Positions 40,671 to 51,895 of a stretch of 64,000 nt of DNA are shown piece by piece. The notes beneath the pieces are model-generated. The model searched no databases and was not told the DNA's origin. It was given only the letters and a program-made list of their open reading frames with translations. The DNA is from Macrocystis pyrifera. Its lineage: Eukaryota > Sar > Phaeophyceae > Laminariales > Laminariaceae. The stretch lies in contig JASSKH010000011.1 of assembly GCA_031763025.1 (NCBI GenBank), positions 12,498,580 to 12,562,579 on the forward strand, given 5' to 3'. Position numbers and translations under genes: made by a program. Position 1 is the first letter of the stretch, and each line of letters begins with the position of its first letter.

Positions 40671-42300
40671 CTCTCTATGCGTATGACCTGCATGTATGTG
40701 ATAGCTGACATTACGGCGGCACGCCCATGGTCTTACCTGGAGTCCCATAGTACAGACCAATCAGCGTTCCATTTTTTTTTCTTGACCAATGACAGCAATA
40801 CCAACAAAAGCCTGTGGAGGGTGTTCCCATAGTATACACCCCATAGTACCGGAGGGACGTGACCAATCGAGATCATTACGGGGAGTATGTGGCGGTGGAA
40901 CCCATCATCCCGTCGGTCGTTCACGCTCTGTTTACACCGCATTCATACCAAAAGTGGTCAACTCGAGGGGACGACAGCCCCAGCTGTAGTGCTGTAGCGC
41001 GGCCAGAGGGGTGTAGGAGCCGAATTGCAGGCTTGCAGCAGCACAAAGATACAACAGGGCTGAGTAAGCTACTGGGGATCGAGTGGTTTTATCTTTCCAG
41101 GATGGGTAATCAGCTGAGATGACGATGGAGATGACCCTTGGCGGTCGCAGTGTGAGAGCCTGCTACGGCAGGCGGAACTTGGTCGCCGGATGGGAGACTG
41201 CTCTAATGGAGCGCCATCAGCTTGCCTCCAGGACCGATACGACGGAGGAGACGTCTATACACCAGGTGCCTGTTACTGTAGTGTCGTCTTGTTGTGCAGG
41301 AATGGCGATGAATACAGAGTATGTACGTCGTGCACTGCTGCTGTAGGCCTTTCCTCCGACCTACCAGGTACCAGGTACAGCCGTACGTACCTGGTACAAG
41401 GTGCGTGTACTGCTGTACGGACTCACCTCTTGGTGCGCTACTACTTTGGCAGGATTGACCCCTTATTGCCTGCACCCTACAGGCTTCGCCTATTTCTATG
41501 TACTCGCACCTTTCCCCACAGCTGCAGCAGCAGCGTGCTTTTTTGTAGCTATGCATGGTACTGATGTACAGCTCGAATATGTCACCTTTCTGAACGGATA
41601 ATATAGGTAGCATATACACATTAATATGGATACGAAAAAATCCTCATATTTCCGTTCAAAGTGGTATGTAGAGCTACAGCCCTGTGATACTACAGCAGTA
41701 GTATTAATAGGTGTAAGAAGAACTGTCTGCGAGGCACCTCTTGGCCTCATCGCTACACGCTCCCGGCTGTGCACCGGTTTAGACTTGCGCAGCAGTCCAT
41801 CCAACACATATCGTAGTTATTGGGCACCACACTGGTTATATATGTACCTACAGCAGCAGCACTGACAGGAGCAGTGATCGGTACCATTTTCGCGCTGTGC
41901 GTTAGGGTATGATTACTCGAACGATGAGTGGCGTTTGGAATCATGTTGAGAGCAATGCGGAGGGGTGGTGGTACTGGCAGTACTGCTGGCACTGACGATG
42001 TAACAACTTTTGTTCGTTTTTCTCTTTGCATTCACGCCTCTCTTTCACTCTAGAAATAGTGCAACACCAGGCGGTATACTAACACCAGAAAAAAACAACT
42101 ACAGTACGCGACAGGAGTTTATAGCTTCAGGCTCGAGGTTTGGACAAAGATAAGGATGTGGCATTATTCATACTGGAAGTTGAGTAGGACACACCCCGTC
42201 TCACATGAAAAGAAATTGAGCCTGACCCGAAATATGAAAAAAAGGTATGCTAAAGTGGTGTCGCACACTTGCAACATACACATGGTAGTTGTCGTGCGAT
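40671..42300. other. no recognised gene; GTAC-rich patch
   Basis: Around 41362-41425 the sequence is packed with CCAGGTAC/GTACCTGG words in both orientations. Short open frames overlap on both strands; none is supported. Confidence 0.35.
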
Positions 42301-42311
42301 TTTCTTGCATG

Positions 42312-43583
42312 CAGCCGAAAGCGATGCCCGTGCAGCGGCGGCGACGGCGGAGAGGGAGCAGGAGGAACTACACAGGCGTCGCTTGCTGGGTGGGTCAATT
42401 CGCTGACGGACTACAAACCAACCAGTAGTAAGCAATAGTCGTGCATGAGAGTCGGCGCAAGGAACAGGCCCGCCGGGTGAGGGTGGTGAGGGTTGTACCC
42501 CCAACCCCATGGCAAGACCCAAGTCCGGAACCGCACGCGGTGGTGACAACGCCAACTGCAAAAGTGCCTGTCTTGGCGGACAGGAAAGGACACTACACCT
42601 GCCCGGCGCGGCGAGTGAGCTACGTGCGACGGAGATGGGGCAGAGGGAACTCGCCTCGCCGCCGGATTCACTTGTCGGTTGAAGCACTCCACGGTGCCGT
42701 AGCTCTCAGCGCTGAACCCACACTAGTCGTCTCAGGTGTGGAGGTGGGCCGAGGGGGGGGGGGGGGGGGCAGGCGAGAACGATGGGTGAAACCCGAAAGG
42801 CGACGGAGAGCAAGGGCCCATTGGTATTTACGCGAACGCCGGCGTTTTCCATGAAGAGGGTAGGGAGGAAATCTCGATTCAGGTGAGCAGCACTGGGACT
42901 AAGTAGTCACCGGCGCTTCTTTTCGTCGTTGTTTTTGCGCCCTTTGTATCACGTTTTGAGTGTAAATTAGCCGTTTGATTTTACCCCAATCTCTACTTGT
43001 TCGTGGCGACTGACGCTGCACACCACCTCTGTGAGCTATAAGCCTACCGCTCTGCCTTCTCGTGCAGTTCCAAAGCAGTAGGTAGGGTACGGCAGGTTGT
43101 GCCGTTTATGCTTCAGCAATACCAGCGATATGGGTGAAGTTTCTGTTGTGTTGAGTGCCGTGTAAGATGCAGCATGACTCTTGTTTCCCCTGCCACCGCC
43201 GTCAGCCAGGGTGTGCATGCGCCTAGAGGTTTCCATGCGATTCAGTATCCTACTTTGCCATGGCGCCTGCAGTAGTTTGCATGTTTTAGGATTTGTGAAT
43301 AACTATTTTTCAAAATTCCGTGCAGAAGACTTCGCGGAGGCGACCCTTAGCCATAAATCTTCGCGGTAGTGAAACAGCCCCTCCGCCAGTAGGGCGGGCG
43401 CCAAGACGATGTAGACATAACACTGGAACGGGACGGCTGTCGCTATGTTCACACGTGCCGGAAGATAGCTGCACTGGTGCGAAACTAAAAGAGAACGATG
43501 TCGTCGCGGATACGGAAGCACTAAAGAACGTCGTTGTCCCCAGTTTGAGCAACAAGGCCAGCCACCTCGAGGCGAACTGTTAA
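42312..43583 (+). CDS. possible multi-exon hypothetical gene (fragments only)
   Basis: Three protein-like pieces lie in one orientation. After an acceptor-like CATGCAG near 42312, an Ala/Glu/Arg-rich helical segment (SDARAAAATAEREQEELHRR) runs to a GG|GTGGGT donor near 42390. From ATG 42510, 58 codons (MARPKSGTARGG... to SPPDSLVG) run to a stop. A C-terminal-looking piece, EDSCTGAKLKENDVV to SHLEANC, ends at TAA 43581-43583. The pieces are not joined by a proven splice pattern. The family is unknown and this may be several chance frames. Confidence 0.25.
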
Positions 43584-46230
43584 CACAGCAAGTGAAGTCC
43601 AGCCCGTTTTCGTGTTTTAAAGTTTCTAGTGCTCGAGTGAGGGCCTGTACATTTCCGGTAATTTTCTTGCGTCATTTGGGCTAAATGACACGTTCTTCCC
43701 ACGTTCGACGTCTCACGGGTGGTGACGCAGGCATCACGGCCACATCAACACCAGGGAACTGCTAATGGTTGTTTGCGCAAAAGCTGCACCCATCAAGACC
43801 AACTGCCGCGCTTTCGTCTGTAGTGGAGGCCCCGCAAGTACCACTCGTGGCAAAGGCTTTGCTTGAATAGCTGATGATCTTCAGTTTGAGCAGATATTAT
43901 GCAAAACATGAAGCTGCCCGAAATCAGGGGGGGGCAGAGGGTAGCTGTGCTGTCGTCAATGCCATCCAGATTTTCGCGGGTTTGCCGTGGGGTATGAGAT
44001 GGCAGTAGAAGCATAGAAAGACAATCATATTCACTTCTGGCAGCAGCACGAAGGTGGACGGTGTATTAAGTGCTGTGCACCCGACGAGCTTTCCCGGGAC
44101 TTTTAAGCATCCGAAGGAGACGAACGAAAATTGGAAATTCAGTGGGGAGTGCGAGTTGTAAACACCCGAGACGAAATGTGTCAGGCGGGCTGCAATTCTA
44201 GCCCACGATGATGGCGCACGTGGAGTGCGGGCGGTCCGAATAACAATGTTCAGATTAAACCTTGTGGCGCACGATGCGTGCAGCATGTGTACTGTCTCAA
44301 TATGCTTCAGGGATACATTCTGCCACCGCTTGTAGGCGACGTTTTTACTCCGTTGATGTTACGAGGATGGTTGTACTCTTGTGTTGGGCATTCTGTTAAT
44401 CAATGTATGGTTCACGTGTCGTGATTATTCCGCAAGAAATGTAGATGCTGTCCTTGCAGACTACATCCGACACTTACGGGCGGTGCACAGCTTCTGAGAG
44501 CGGAATGCGTTTGAGATATATGCGAAGAACCTGTTGGGGTTATATGTTTCGGCGGGCTGTAGGAGCAGTGAGCGACGAAGAATGTTTCTGCGTGTTGCCC
44601 CCAACGAGGACTCACGAGCGGAATGGAAATACGTTTTGTTTGAGAAACTACTCGATTTAGGTGCAAGAGAAGATACGATGCGCACACCTGATGACTTCCC
44701 ATGGGCACGTTCTTCCACCTGCACGTAGTTAATAATTATGGACTTCACCCGGCCAGGCTAGCTGCTTACTCGCGGTAAGTAAGTGCTCGTAAAATTATCA
44801 TAGGCAAACTGAACCGGTCGCTGCAGAAGAACATCGTCTGACCCAGTGAAAATATCCAGAGGAAAGGCGAGAAGAAATAAGTGAATCTAATAGATGGAGG
44901 ACACCAAGGCAAAGGTACCCAGCATCTGTGTTGTGGACAAGGGTAAACAGACCCAAAAACTGTAGTGCTCGTATTGTCGGCCAGTACCAGTAGATAGATA
45001 GAGAAAGCGAGTTTGTCCGTTACATGCCGTAGGCCGTGTGCGTTCACAGAGAACGAAGTCAAACTACAAACGAAATAGTCCCGCCCCCAAAACCTCACCA
45101 AGACCATAGCAGCACTCCGACAGTGATCAACTCGAGACAACTTGTGCAGGGAAACAAGTTCCACGCGTTAGCCCACGATCGTCCGCTTCTGTACATGTCG
45201 AGCGTGTGGAAATCGGTCAGGTAAAGCTCTCGCAATAAGTACTACAAAAACACACTTTTAGCGACAGACAGAAGAAGCCTGTACCCACCGCTATACGATT
45301 TATTTATTTTTTGGCTATATATCGGCAAAAACAAATCTTTGGTCGCTTCGCTCCCTCGTTTTTGGTGCTTCGCGGCAATTTAATTTAATTGCCGGCTCCA
45401 GGTAAGACTATGGGCGTGCGGCCTTTTTCCGAACGAGCTACGTATAGAATCAGAGGCGTGTTTGTTGGTGCCAAAAGGCGATATACTTTTAGGGTTCCTG
45501 AGATTAAACGATATCCGATGATATTAGCTCTGCACATAAAATGACTCCAACAGATTCATCTCATTATTTCAAGTGTTTGCCTGTTTCCGCAAGCTTTTTC
45601 TAAGGCAACGGGGGTGTCCTCATTTTCTGTTGTTTTACTGCGCTTATTAATAGTACACTGTTGATGCTGCTGGACGAGAGTGGAAAATATACACCATGTA
45701 AAGGCTTTTAAGAGTACACCGGTCGTTTTGGGTGCTGCTCTATAGCTGGTACCTTGTACTTGGGGCACGTAACTGTAGTACGACACATGCACGCCGAGGA
45801 TGATGGTATTTCGTTGCGTATGGTCACCGTTTACGCAAACTGGTGCACGCGGGGTATGTGTACCGAGGATTCGCGGGCTGTTGTAGCAAGGTTGTGGCAC
45901 CGTCAAAGCCATTCGCGCTGCAATCGGCCAATGATTTTCCTACCTGATTACAGTGCATTCTTCCATGCAGGAACTGATGCAAGTCGACGAGCAGGAAGAA
46001 TGCTGATCCTTCGTCACGATCAATACTAACACTAGGTATAGGGGTGGAAGAGGGGCGTTCGCTAGCATATGAAAGAACGAGTCAAGCCCTATGAATCAAT
46101 AGGGCCATATTGCCGCGCCGGTTGGGGGGAAGCAGAGTTTAGTCGGCCTCGATACAACCCAAAGGGGTTCGAAAGCTTCAGCATGTGGTATATTATGAAG
46201 CGAAGTTAAGGGGCGCCTCCATCGTAGTTT
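43584..46230. other. weak plus-strand coding-like fragments, no assignable gene
   Basis: Two plus-strand stretches have protein-like composition. One, at about 44040-44160, includes GSSTKVDGVLSAVHP and ends WKFSGECEL before a stop. The other, 44534-44728, includes WKYVLFEKLLDLGA and PDDFPWARSS, faintly ankyrin-like, before a stop. Neither has a confident start or partner exon. Confidence 0.25.
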
Positions 46231-46232
46231 AG

Positions 46233-46335
46233 AAAGGAGTTTTGAAGATGATTATGACAAAAATCATTCCGTTATAGGCCCCTGCTAAAGCGGCAGAGTT
46301 CGCCAATAAACCAACTTCAATTTCAAAACTCCTTT
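46233..46335. repeat. 14-bp perfect inverted repeat around 75 bp
   Basis: AAAGGAGTTTTGAA at 46233-46246 is the exact reverse complement of 46322-46335. The size resembles a MITE, but no target duplication or second copy was found. Confidence 0.5.
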
Positions 46336-47569
46336 GCGTTTACTCGTAATTATAAATGGCGACTACAATGTCCCGCAGTATCTTGTCAGTTATTCAGCCC
46401 TAACCCAGTTGATGCAGCTGGCCCATTACTTCGTACTTGGAAGTACAAGACTAATATTCCTCATCCTTCACAAGCGTCAAAAGCGGCACCGCGCCGAGGA
46501 AATATCCGATTGTATTCGAAAAAACCATGAGCTGGTCACATCTACAACCGACGCCAGTAACAACCCTCTACAACCGACATCGGAGAAGGTGACCAGACAC
46601 TCCCACACTACAAGAAAAACACTTGTTCTTCTCTACATTGTTAATGCCTCAGTCCCACATCCCAATGCACATTACAGACGCGGTGACTAGATCCTCAGCA
46701 AGAAGCGACAAACCAAGCACGCACGCTTGGAAGTCACAATGCGCTTCCACCACATCCTTTGGAAATTAGTCCTTTCGCGTTGAACCATTGTCATCACCCT
46801 CTCTGTGCAAGCCCTGCTCCGGCACTGGTTGCCTTTACTAAGTGCACCGGGATCATCCTATGCATTGGACTACGTACTCGATACAAGACTGGAACATGCA
46901 GGGCAGGAAATATCTGACGCCGTCTCCTTCGCGCTGCCTCTGGCGTGTTAGAACATCCTCTTCGGACGACGTCGAGAAGGAAAGCACACGCAGGAGGGCA
47001 GCGGCGGGCACGCTCACATATACCTCCTGGGCAGCTTGATCGCGGACTCAAATTTGTGCTACGTTTCCGTAGGAGTCTATCTGTAGTAGTTTGCTTCGCT
47101 GCGATCTCTTCGAGCCCTCGGAGAATCACCCAATTAGTGATATGGCGTTTCCTGTGTATTATCTTCGGATCAAAGAGTATTATTCGACCTATGCGAAGGC
47201 ATCACATTGGGTTTGGAACGGAGTCAAGGTTGTGCATGTCATCAACAAGTACAGACCTGAATGGAGGACCCAGCATGATTCCATGGCACGGCACGCCGAT
47301 ATTCTACGTAAGCATGCGTATTTATATTTCTTCCATTTCGAGGTGACATTATATCACGTACCGCTTCACTGTTGTTACCGTTGCAGCCGTTGTAGTACCT
47401 TGTCCGATTCGCGTACGTGCGACAGCGCTGCCAAGTGGTGAAATACAAAAAACTAATTTGAGTGAAAAGAAAGAAAACGATGGAAACACAGGAAAAACGA
47501 TTTTTGCCATCCGGCATCCGGCACAACAACATTTAATTCGTTCGTACGGCAGCAAGCAGCACTACAAAG
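46336..47569. other. no assignable gene
   Basis: A plus frame 47091-47441 contains a protein-like stretch (FPVYYLRIKEYYSTYAK, WNGVKVVHVINKYRPEW) and a minus frame 46794-47129 is Arg-rich. Neither matches a family I know. Confidence 0.25.
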
Positions 47570-48247
47570 TACTACGAACGAGACGCTCGGTGTCCGTACC
47601 GTATACGCCGCCTGCAGATAGCCACCAAACTGTTTGTTGAGCAGCAGTCGATCGAGATTATCACCGTACGAAGCGCCGGCGAATACATTACTGTGGCAAA
47701 CTCAGCAGCAGCATAGCGTACAGGTACGTGTTGTACGAAATCTAGGCTGGCACGAGAGACCTCGCCGCGGCGCGAAACAAATAGCAACTAGGAGACGGTA
47801 CTTGTACAGCTTCCGAAGCCGATGGATCCGTCTTTCAGCTTTAAGATGCGGAGACACTCAACGAAAGGAGGTGACTTGCATAATGACCATGCTCACGGGG
47901 GTAAGAAGCAAACAGATATTGCAGACACAGCAAGGGCAGCAGCAGAACAGCACAGCAGTAGCACGTACATAGCAGTAGCACGAGAGCAGCGGCATAGCAG
48001 CAGCAGGAGCAGCCGCAGTAGCACGTCATGCACGCTTGAGGCTGCCCTTGGCACAACAGTCGAGGAAGGGCAGCTCAGTGGCGCACGAGGAAGAAAGGCA
48101 TAATACTAGATATCTGGCCGACCTTCTCTGTGAGGCGGACGGCTTGACCAGCAAACGTAGCAGCCACAGAGGAACAATAGAGCAGGTACACGTAGTAACA
48201 GCAGCAGAGCAGCAGCAGAGTAGCAGCAAAGCAGCAGCAGTAGAGCG

Positions 48248-48280
<33 letters not shown>

Positions 48281-48345
48281 CATCAGGCATGCCCGAGGCC
48301 ACTCTCGGCAATACAGTCGAGGCACGTGCGACGAGGGAAGGTGAA
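47570..48345. repeat. dispersed repeat C, copy 2 (CAG-rich)
   Basis: Direct copy of 5922-6715, including GATGGATCCGTCTTTCAG at 47821-47838. Contains an uninterrupted (CAG)10 at 48249-48278. A further ~150-bp piece matching the right part of C copy 1 (GGCTGACCTACTCC...) lies at about 48815-48965. Confidence 0.7.
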
Positions 48346-48454
48346 ATGGTGTCCCCGATGGAGTTTCTTAGTTGTGGGTGTATCTCCTCCCTTCTCGATT
48401 CAGGTCGAAAATTCATGTCTTACCCATGGTGCGCTCGTGCTGGTACGGGCATTT

Positions 48455-48770
48455 TCTTGCGTAGAACGACCCGAAAGCGTGAGAGCGTGAGCTAGAAGCT
48501 TCAATGTATAATCGACGACCGTTGTGAGAAGGCTGAACGCGCTGCGCGATGAAGGAAGGCACTTCCGGGGGGACTGTTTGTTGCGTGAAAAATTAGACGA
48601 GCCGATAGTACGAGAGCGAGCGTCAACCTAATTCGATGAATAAACGATGAGCGTTGGGATTGCTGAACGCCCTGCGGGATAAAAGAATAGGCACTAACCG
48701 GCGGTTGACAGCTGCGACCACGGCTTGTCTAGAAGCTGGAAAGTAAAAGTGTTATTAAAATAACGAAATA
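48455..48770 (+). mobile_element. decayed SINE-derived sequence
   Basis: Two partial diverged matches to the SINE body: CGAAAGCGTGAGAGCGTGAG...GAACGCGCTGCGCGATGA (48473-48552), then GAGCGTTGGGATTGCTGAACG...GCGACCACGGCTTGTC (48648-48730) and GCTGGAAAGTAAAAGTG. The tRNA-like head is not recognisable. Confidence 0.6.
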
Positions 48771-49184
48771 AAGAAATAGAGTACGACACCCTCGAGATTC
48801 AGCAATGAAACATATCGCAGGCTGACCTACTCCATGAGGGGAGCAACGTGCGCAGCAACAGCAGAACAGCACAGCAGCGGTGGCACCAAGCAGCAGCAGC
48901 AGTACCAGCACCAGGCGTAGGAAGCAGTCCTTCACGCACAACCGAGGCCACCCCGCCGCAGGCAAGCACGGTGACCGAAGGATAATCAACATCGTAGCCT
49001 CTGTACACTGTTCTACGGTGGGCGTGGTGGGAAACTCGCTCTCGGGTCATAAATCAGCACGTATTTATCTTGTACGCAGAGGCAGGCGAAAGCCCTTCTG
49101 GTTTATTCTCTTTAATCGTTCTGAAGACGGGCGCGGCAAAACGTCATCCACATGTGCTCCATTCAGCTCTACTCGTACTACTGC

Positions 49185-49455
49185 AGGGGCGCGAGGAAAT
49201 CGTCAGCATGCATTTCATTCGTCTCGACAGCAGTAGGCGAAGGCGGAAGGAAATCATCAACATGCACTTTGTTCGTCTATACATCAGTAGGCGGGGGCAG
49301 GAGGAAATCTTCAATGTGCCCTCCGTTCGTCTCTACAGCGGTAGACAGAGGCGAGAGGAAATCGTCAACATGCACTCCATTTGTCTCTACAGAAGTAGAC
49401 GTAGGCGGGAGGAAAACATCAACATGCACTTCATTCGTTTCTACAGCAATAATCA
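49185..49455. repeat. 54-bp minisatellite, five copies
   Basis: Unit core GAGGAAATCATCAACATGCA...TTCGTCT with CATG (or ATGTG) at 49207, 49261, 49315, 49369 and 49423, so the period is exactly 54 bp. Since 54 is a multiple of three, all frames stay open across it (plus frame 49070-49498). The apparent 18-residue protein repeat is therefore not proof of coding. Confidence 0.8.
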
Positions 49456-49498
49456 CGACAAGGAAAGTCATAATCCTACCCTCGAGAGTCAGCAATGA

Positions 49499-50160
49499 AA
49501 CATGCTGCAGGATGAGCGTTACCCGCACATGCATATACTCGTTCATATTGTTTTTTTTGTGGCAGTTAAACAAGGAAACAAAACACTTTGACAGCATAAC
49601 AACAGTTCCAAGATGAATGTGACACTCTGCCTACCAATTCTGCGTGCACTACATACAAAATCGTAGACACCTTTTGTACCTCCACCAATGTAACGCTCCT
49701 CCCGCGGCGCATGCTCATTCGATTCGGTCGGCACCAAAGACCCCACCCTCTCTTCCTTACGCATACTTGTCGCCCGGCGTGCTCAGCAGCCGAAGAAGCT
49801 CGTTTAGCGATCATAAGCTAGCTTACGGATTTCAACATTTGTGCGCGAAATTCATGCCTTCACGCGTAAGATTTCCCGAATCGGAATTTCGACGATCGTT
49901 TCTGCAACGCCCAACGCACTTGCAACGATGGAGTATGACACCGGACACCCCAGCCCGTATTCCCCACACTCTTGCCGCCATGGTCTGTCGAAAGCCGGGG
50001 AGGATGCAGAATACCCCGTTTCGGCCAAAGGAGAAGATATAAAATCTGTGTGCTGGCATCGAAAACAGAGTAGTTTTACTTTCCCGAGCGATCATAGATG
50101 TCGGTCGATGGCACGGTTGCCCCCTGGCGGGCAACCGTCATAGACACGCTAAATGCTAAA
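49499..50160. other. no recognised feature
   Basis: Overlapping open frames on both strands without motif or splice support. Confidence 0.4.
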
Positions 50161-50179
50161 TACTAACATATTTCAGAAG

Positions 50180-50340
50180 ACGGTTTGACGGGCCAGAGGT
50201 AAGCTTGGCGGAGCAAACGAGGACCGTCAGCCAAAATCTTTGTCCACGGGACTTGTGATACGTCAAATGTGAACCACTCAACTGATGTAACTCACAGCTG
50301 AAGTTATTTTCTCATATATATGTAAGCAAGGAGCACAACA
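50180..50340. repeat. partial, diverged repeat D piece
   Basis: Shares GGTTTGACGGGCC, the ACCGTCAGCCAAAATCTTTG and GAACCACTCAACTG blocks with 50400-50735, but lacks the right half. Confidence 0.5.
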
Positions 50341-50399
50341 CACCTGGCCCCAGCTGTCAAATACATCCCAATGGTAAAAACTATAATATTTTTCACTAG

Positions 50400-50735
50400 G
50401 GTTTGACGGGCCAAACGTTGGCCTGACGGGGCAAAGGTAGGCCGTCAACGAAATTCTTTGACCACGAGACTGTGATAAATTATGTATCGACCACTCAACT
50501 GGTCCACCTCGCAGCAGACGTATTCAGAACCGCCCAGTCGGCGGCCAGGGCACGGCCCGAGCACGCCCGAGGCCGACCCCGACACAGTCGGGATCGGGGA
50601 TCACGATTAGGCGGTTTCATCCCATGAGATGAAGCTCCCCTCGCGCTAGCACGAACAACGCAAAGCAATGCGTCTAAGAAATGCTGAGGAGCTCTGATAG
50701 CCCAGGGCCAACAATATTGTACATATATTTATACT
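50400..50735. repeat. dispersed repeat D, copy 2
   Basis: Direct copy of 6716-7030, including GGCCAGGGCACGGC, GACACAGTCGG and GCGCTAGCACGAACAACGCA, ending near CAATATTGTACATATA. Confidence 0.65.
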
Positions 50736-51630
50736 CCGGGCTGTGTTCTGGTTGTTCTGCGTCTTGACTGAAAATATTGAATAATCGATACTCCATATCG
50801 GCAGATTCATCCAGGCTATTGGTGGCACTAAATGTTCGTTAAGCCTTAGTCGAGGCAACTGACTCAATCGTGTGCGAACGCAAGTATTCCCCCTTACTGT
50901 TCAGAAGCTGGAACAGCATCCAAGCATATATGTGCTGTACTGTCTTCCCATAGACTAGCATGTTCTGCACGTCCGTGGTTCCCATGCTGATCGCGTGTTT
51001 CCTGCCACAATAACACGCTACAGGTCTGGCGCATGAGCGACTCAATCTTGTTAGTGACACATATAACCCATGTCCTACAGGCGGGAGCCATGCTGATAAT
51101 AGTACACGTAGAATAGCCGAATTGAGTTTCACCTGCTTCATTCTCAAGAGTGGTACCCAACATACGGTTCAGTGGTCCAGCCTCACGCCAATACCCTGAC
51201 AAACAGCGTCACTGCCAATCACTCGCCGCTGTTTGTTTTGAAAGGTGCTTACCCTCACCTCTGGTAGTCAACTAAGATGTTTTCATTGGCACTCTCGATT
51301 GAAAGGACTGTTCACATAGTACCCCTAGCTATCACACCTGACAGCTCGCCTTACCCGTATGCATAAACAGTGCCCCTGTCACCCTTCCGGTTTCAGTTCG
51401 CCCATCTCCCTGGTCTCACATGGTTTCGGGAAGCGACCTCGTTCCCTACGTACCGGTCACCTACTTTCTTCCTGAGAGTCATTCATAGGAACAGTTCGCA
51501 TGTGTAGTATTTCCGAAAGCTTCGGCTGAGGTAAACACGGAGTAACCGACCACCAAAATTTTAGATCTTGCGTTTTACACCAGCTTTCGAGGCTCGCACC
51601 ATAGGGAAGGGTGAGCGAATGAGAGCTCAT
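50736..51630. other. no recognised gene
   Basis: Short minus-strand frames at 50894-51202 and 51457-51654 look protein-like in part but match nothing I can name. They could be decayed transposon coding sequence. Confidence 0.25.
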
Positions 51631-51633
51631 GCC

Positions 51634-51895
51634 TATACGAAGACCAACTCCCAACGAGAACCTCCGCGAGAGATATCTTTCAAGCCCATGACCGGGTTTT
51701 CAGACACAAAAATATCTTGGTTGAAGGGGCCGTTCCCTTCATGTAGTTAATTTAACAAGCATTCACGTGTACAAACACCTAATCCAAACGGAGTCCTCCG
51801 CGAGAAACATTGATACAAACGCCATGTTTGGGTTCTCCAAAACAAAACTGGGCAAGTTGTAATGGTGGTTCTTTCCACGGGGTCCATTTAAAAGG
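51634..51895. repeat. diverged ~135-bp direct duplication
   Basis: The two halves share CCTCCGCGAGA (51660 and 51798), a TTTCAGACACAAAAATATCTTGG / TCTCCAAAACAAAACTGGG block, and a GTTCCCTTCATGTAGTTAATTT / TTCTTTCCACGGGGTCCATTTA end. Confidence 0.5.

Noticed and set aside
41150..41200. 5S rRNA-like GGATGGGAGACTGCT near 41189, and GTAGTACTCGGATGGG near 59385
   Set aside because: Only a short stretch resembles the 5S 3' domain. The internal promoter and 5' half are absent, so no 5S gene or pseudogene can be supported.
48036..48344. Gln/Ser/Cys-rich frames across CAG tracts
   Set aside because: Triplet repeats keep every frame open; the same tracts occur in the dispersed repeat C copy at 5922, so this is repeat DNA.
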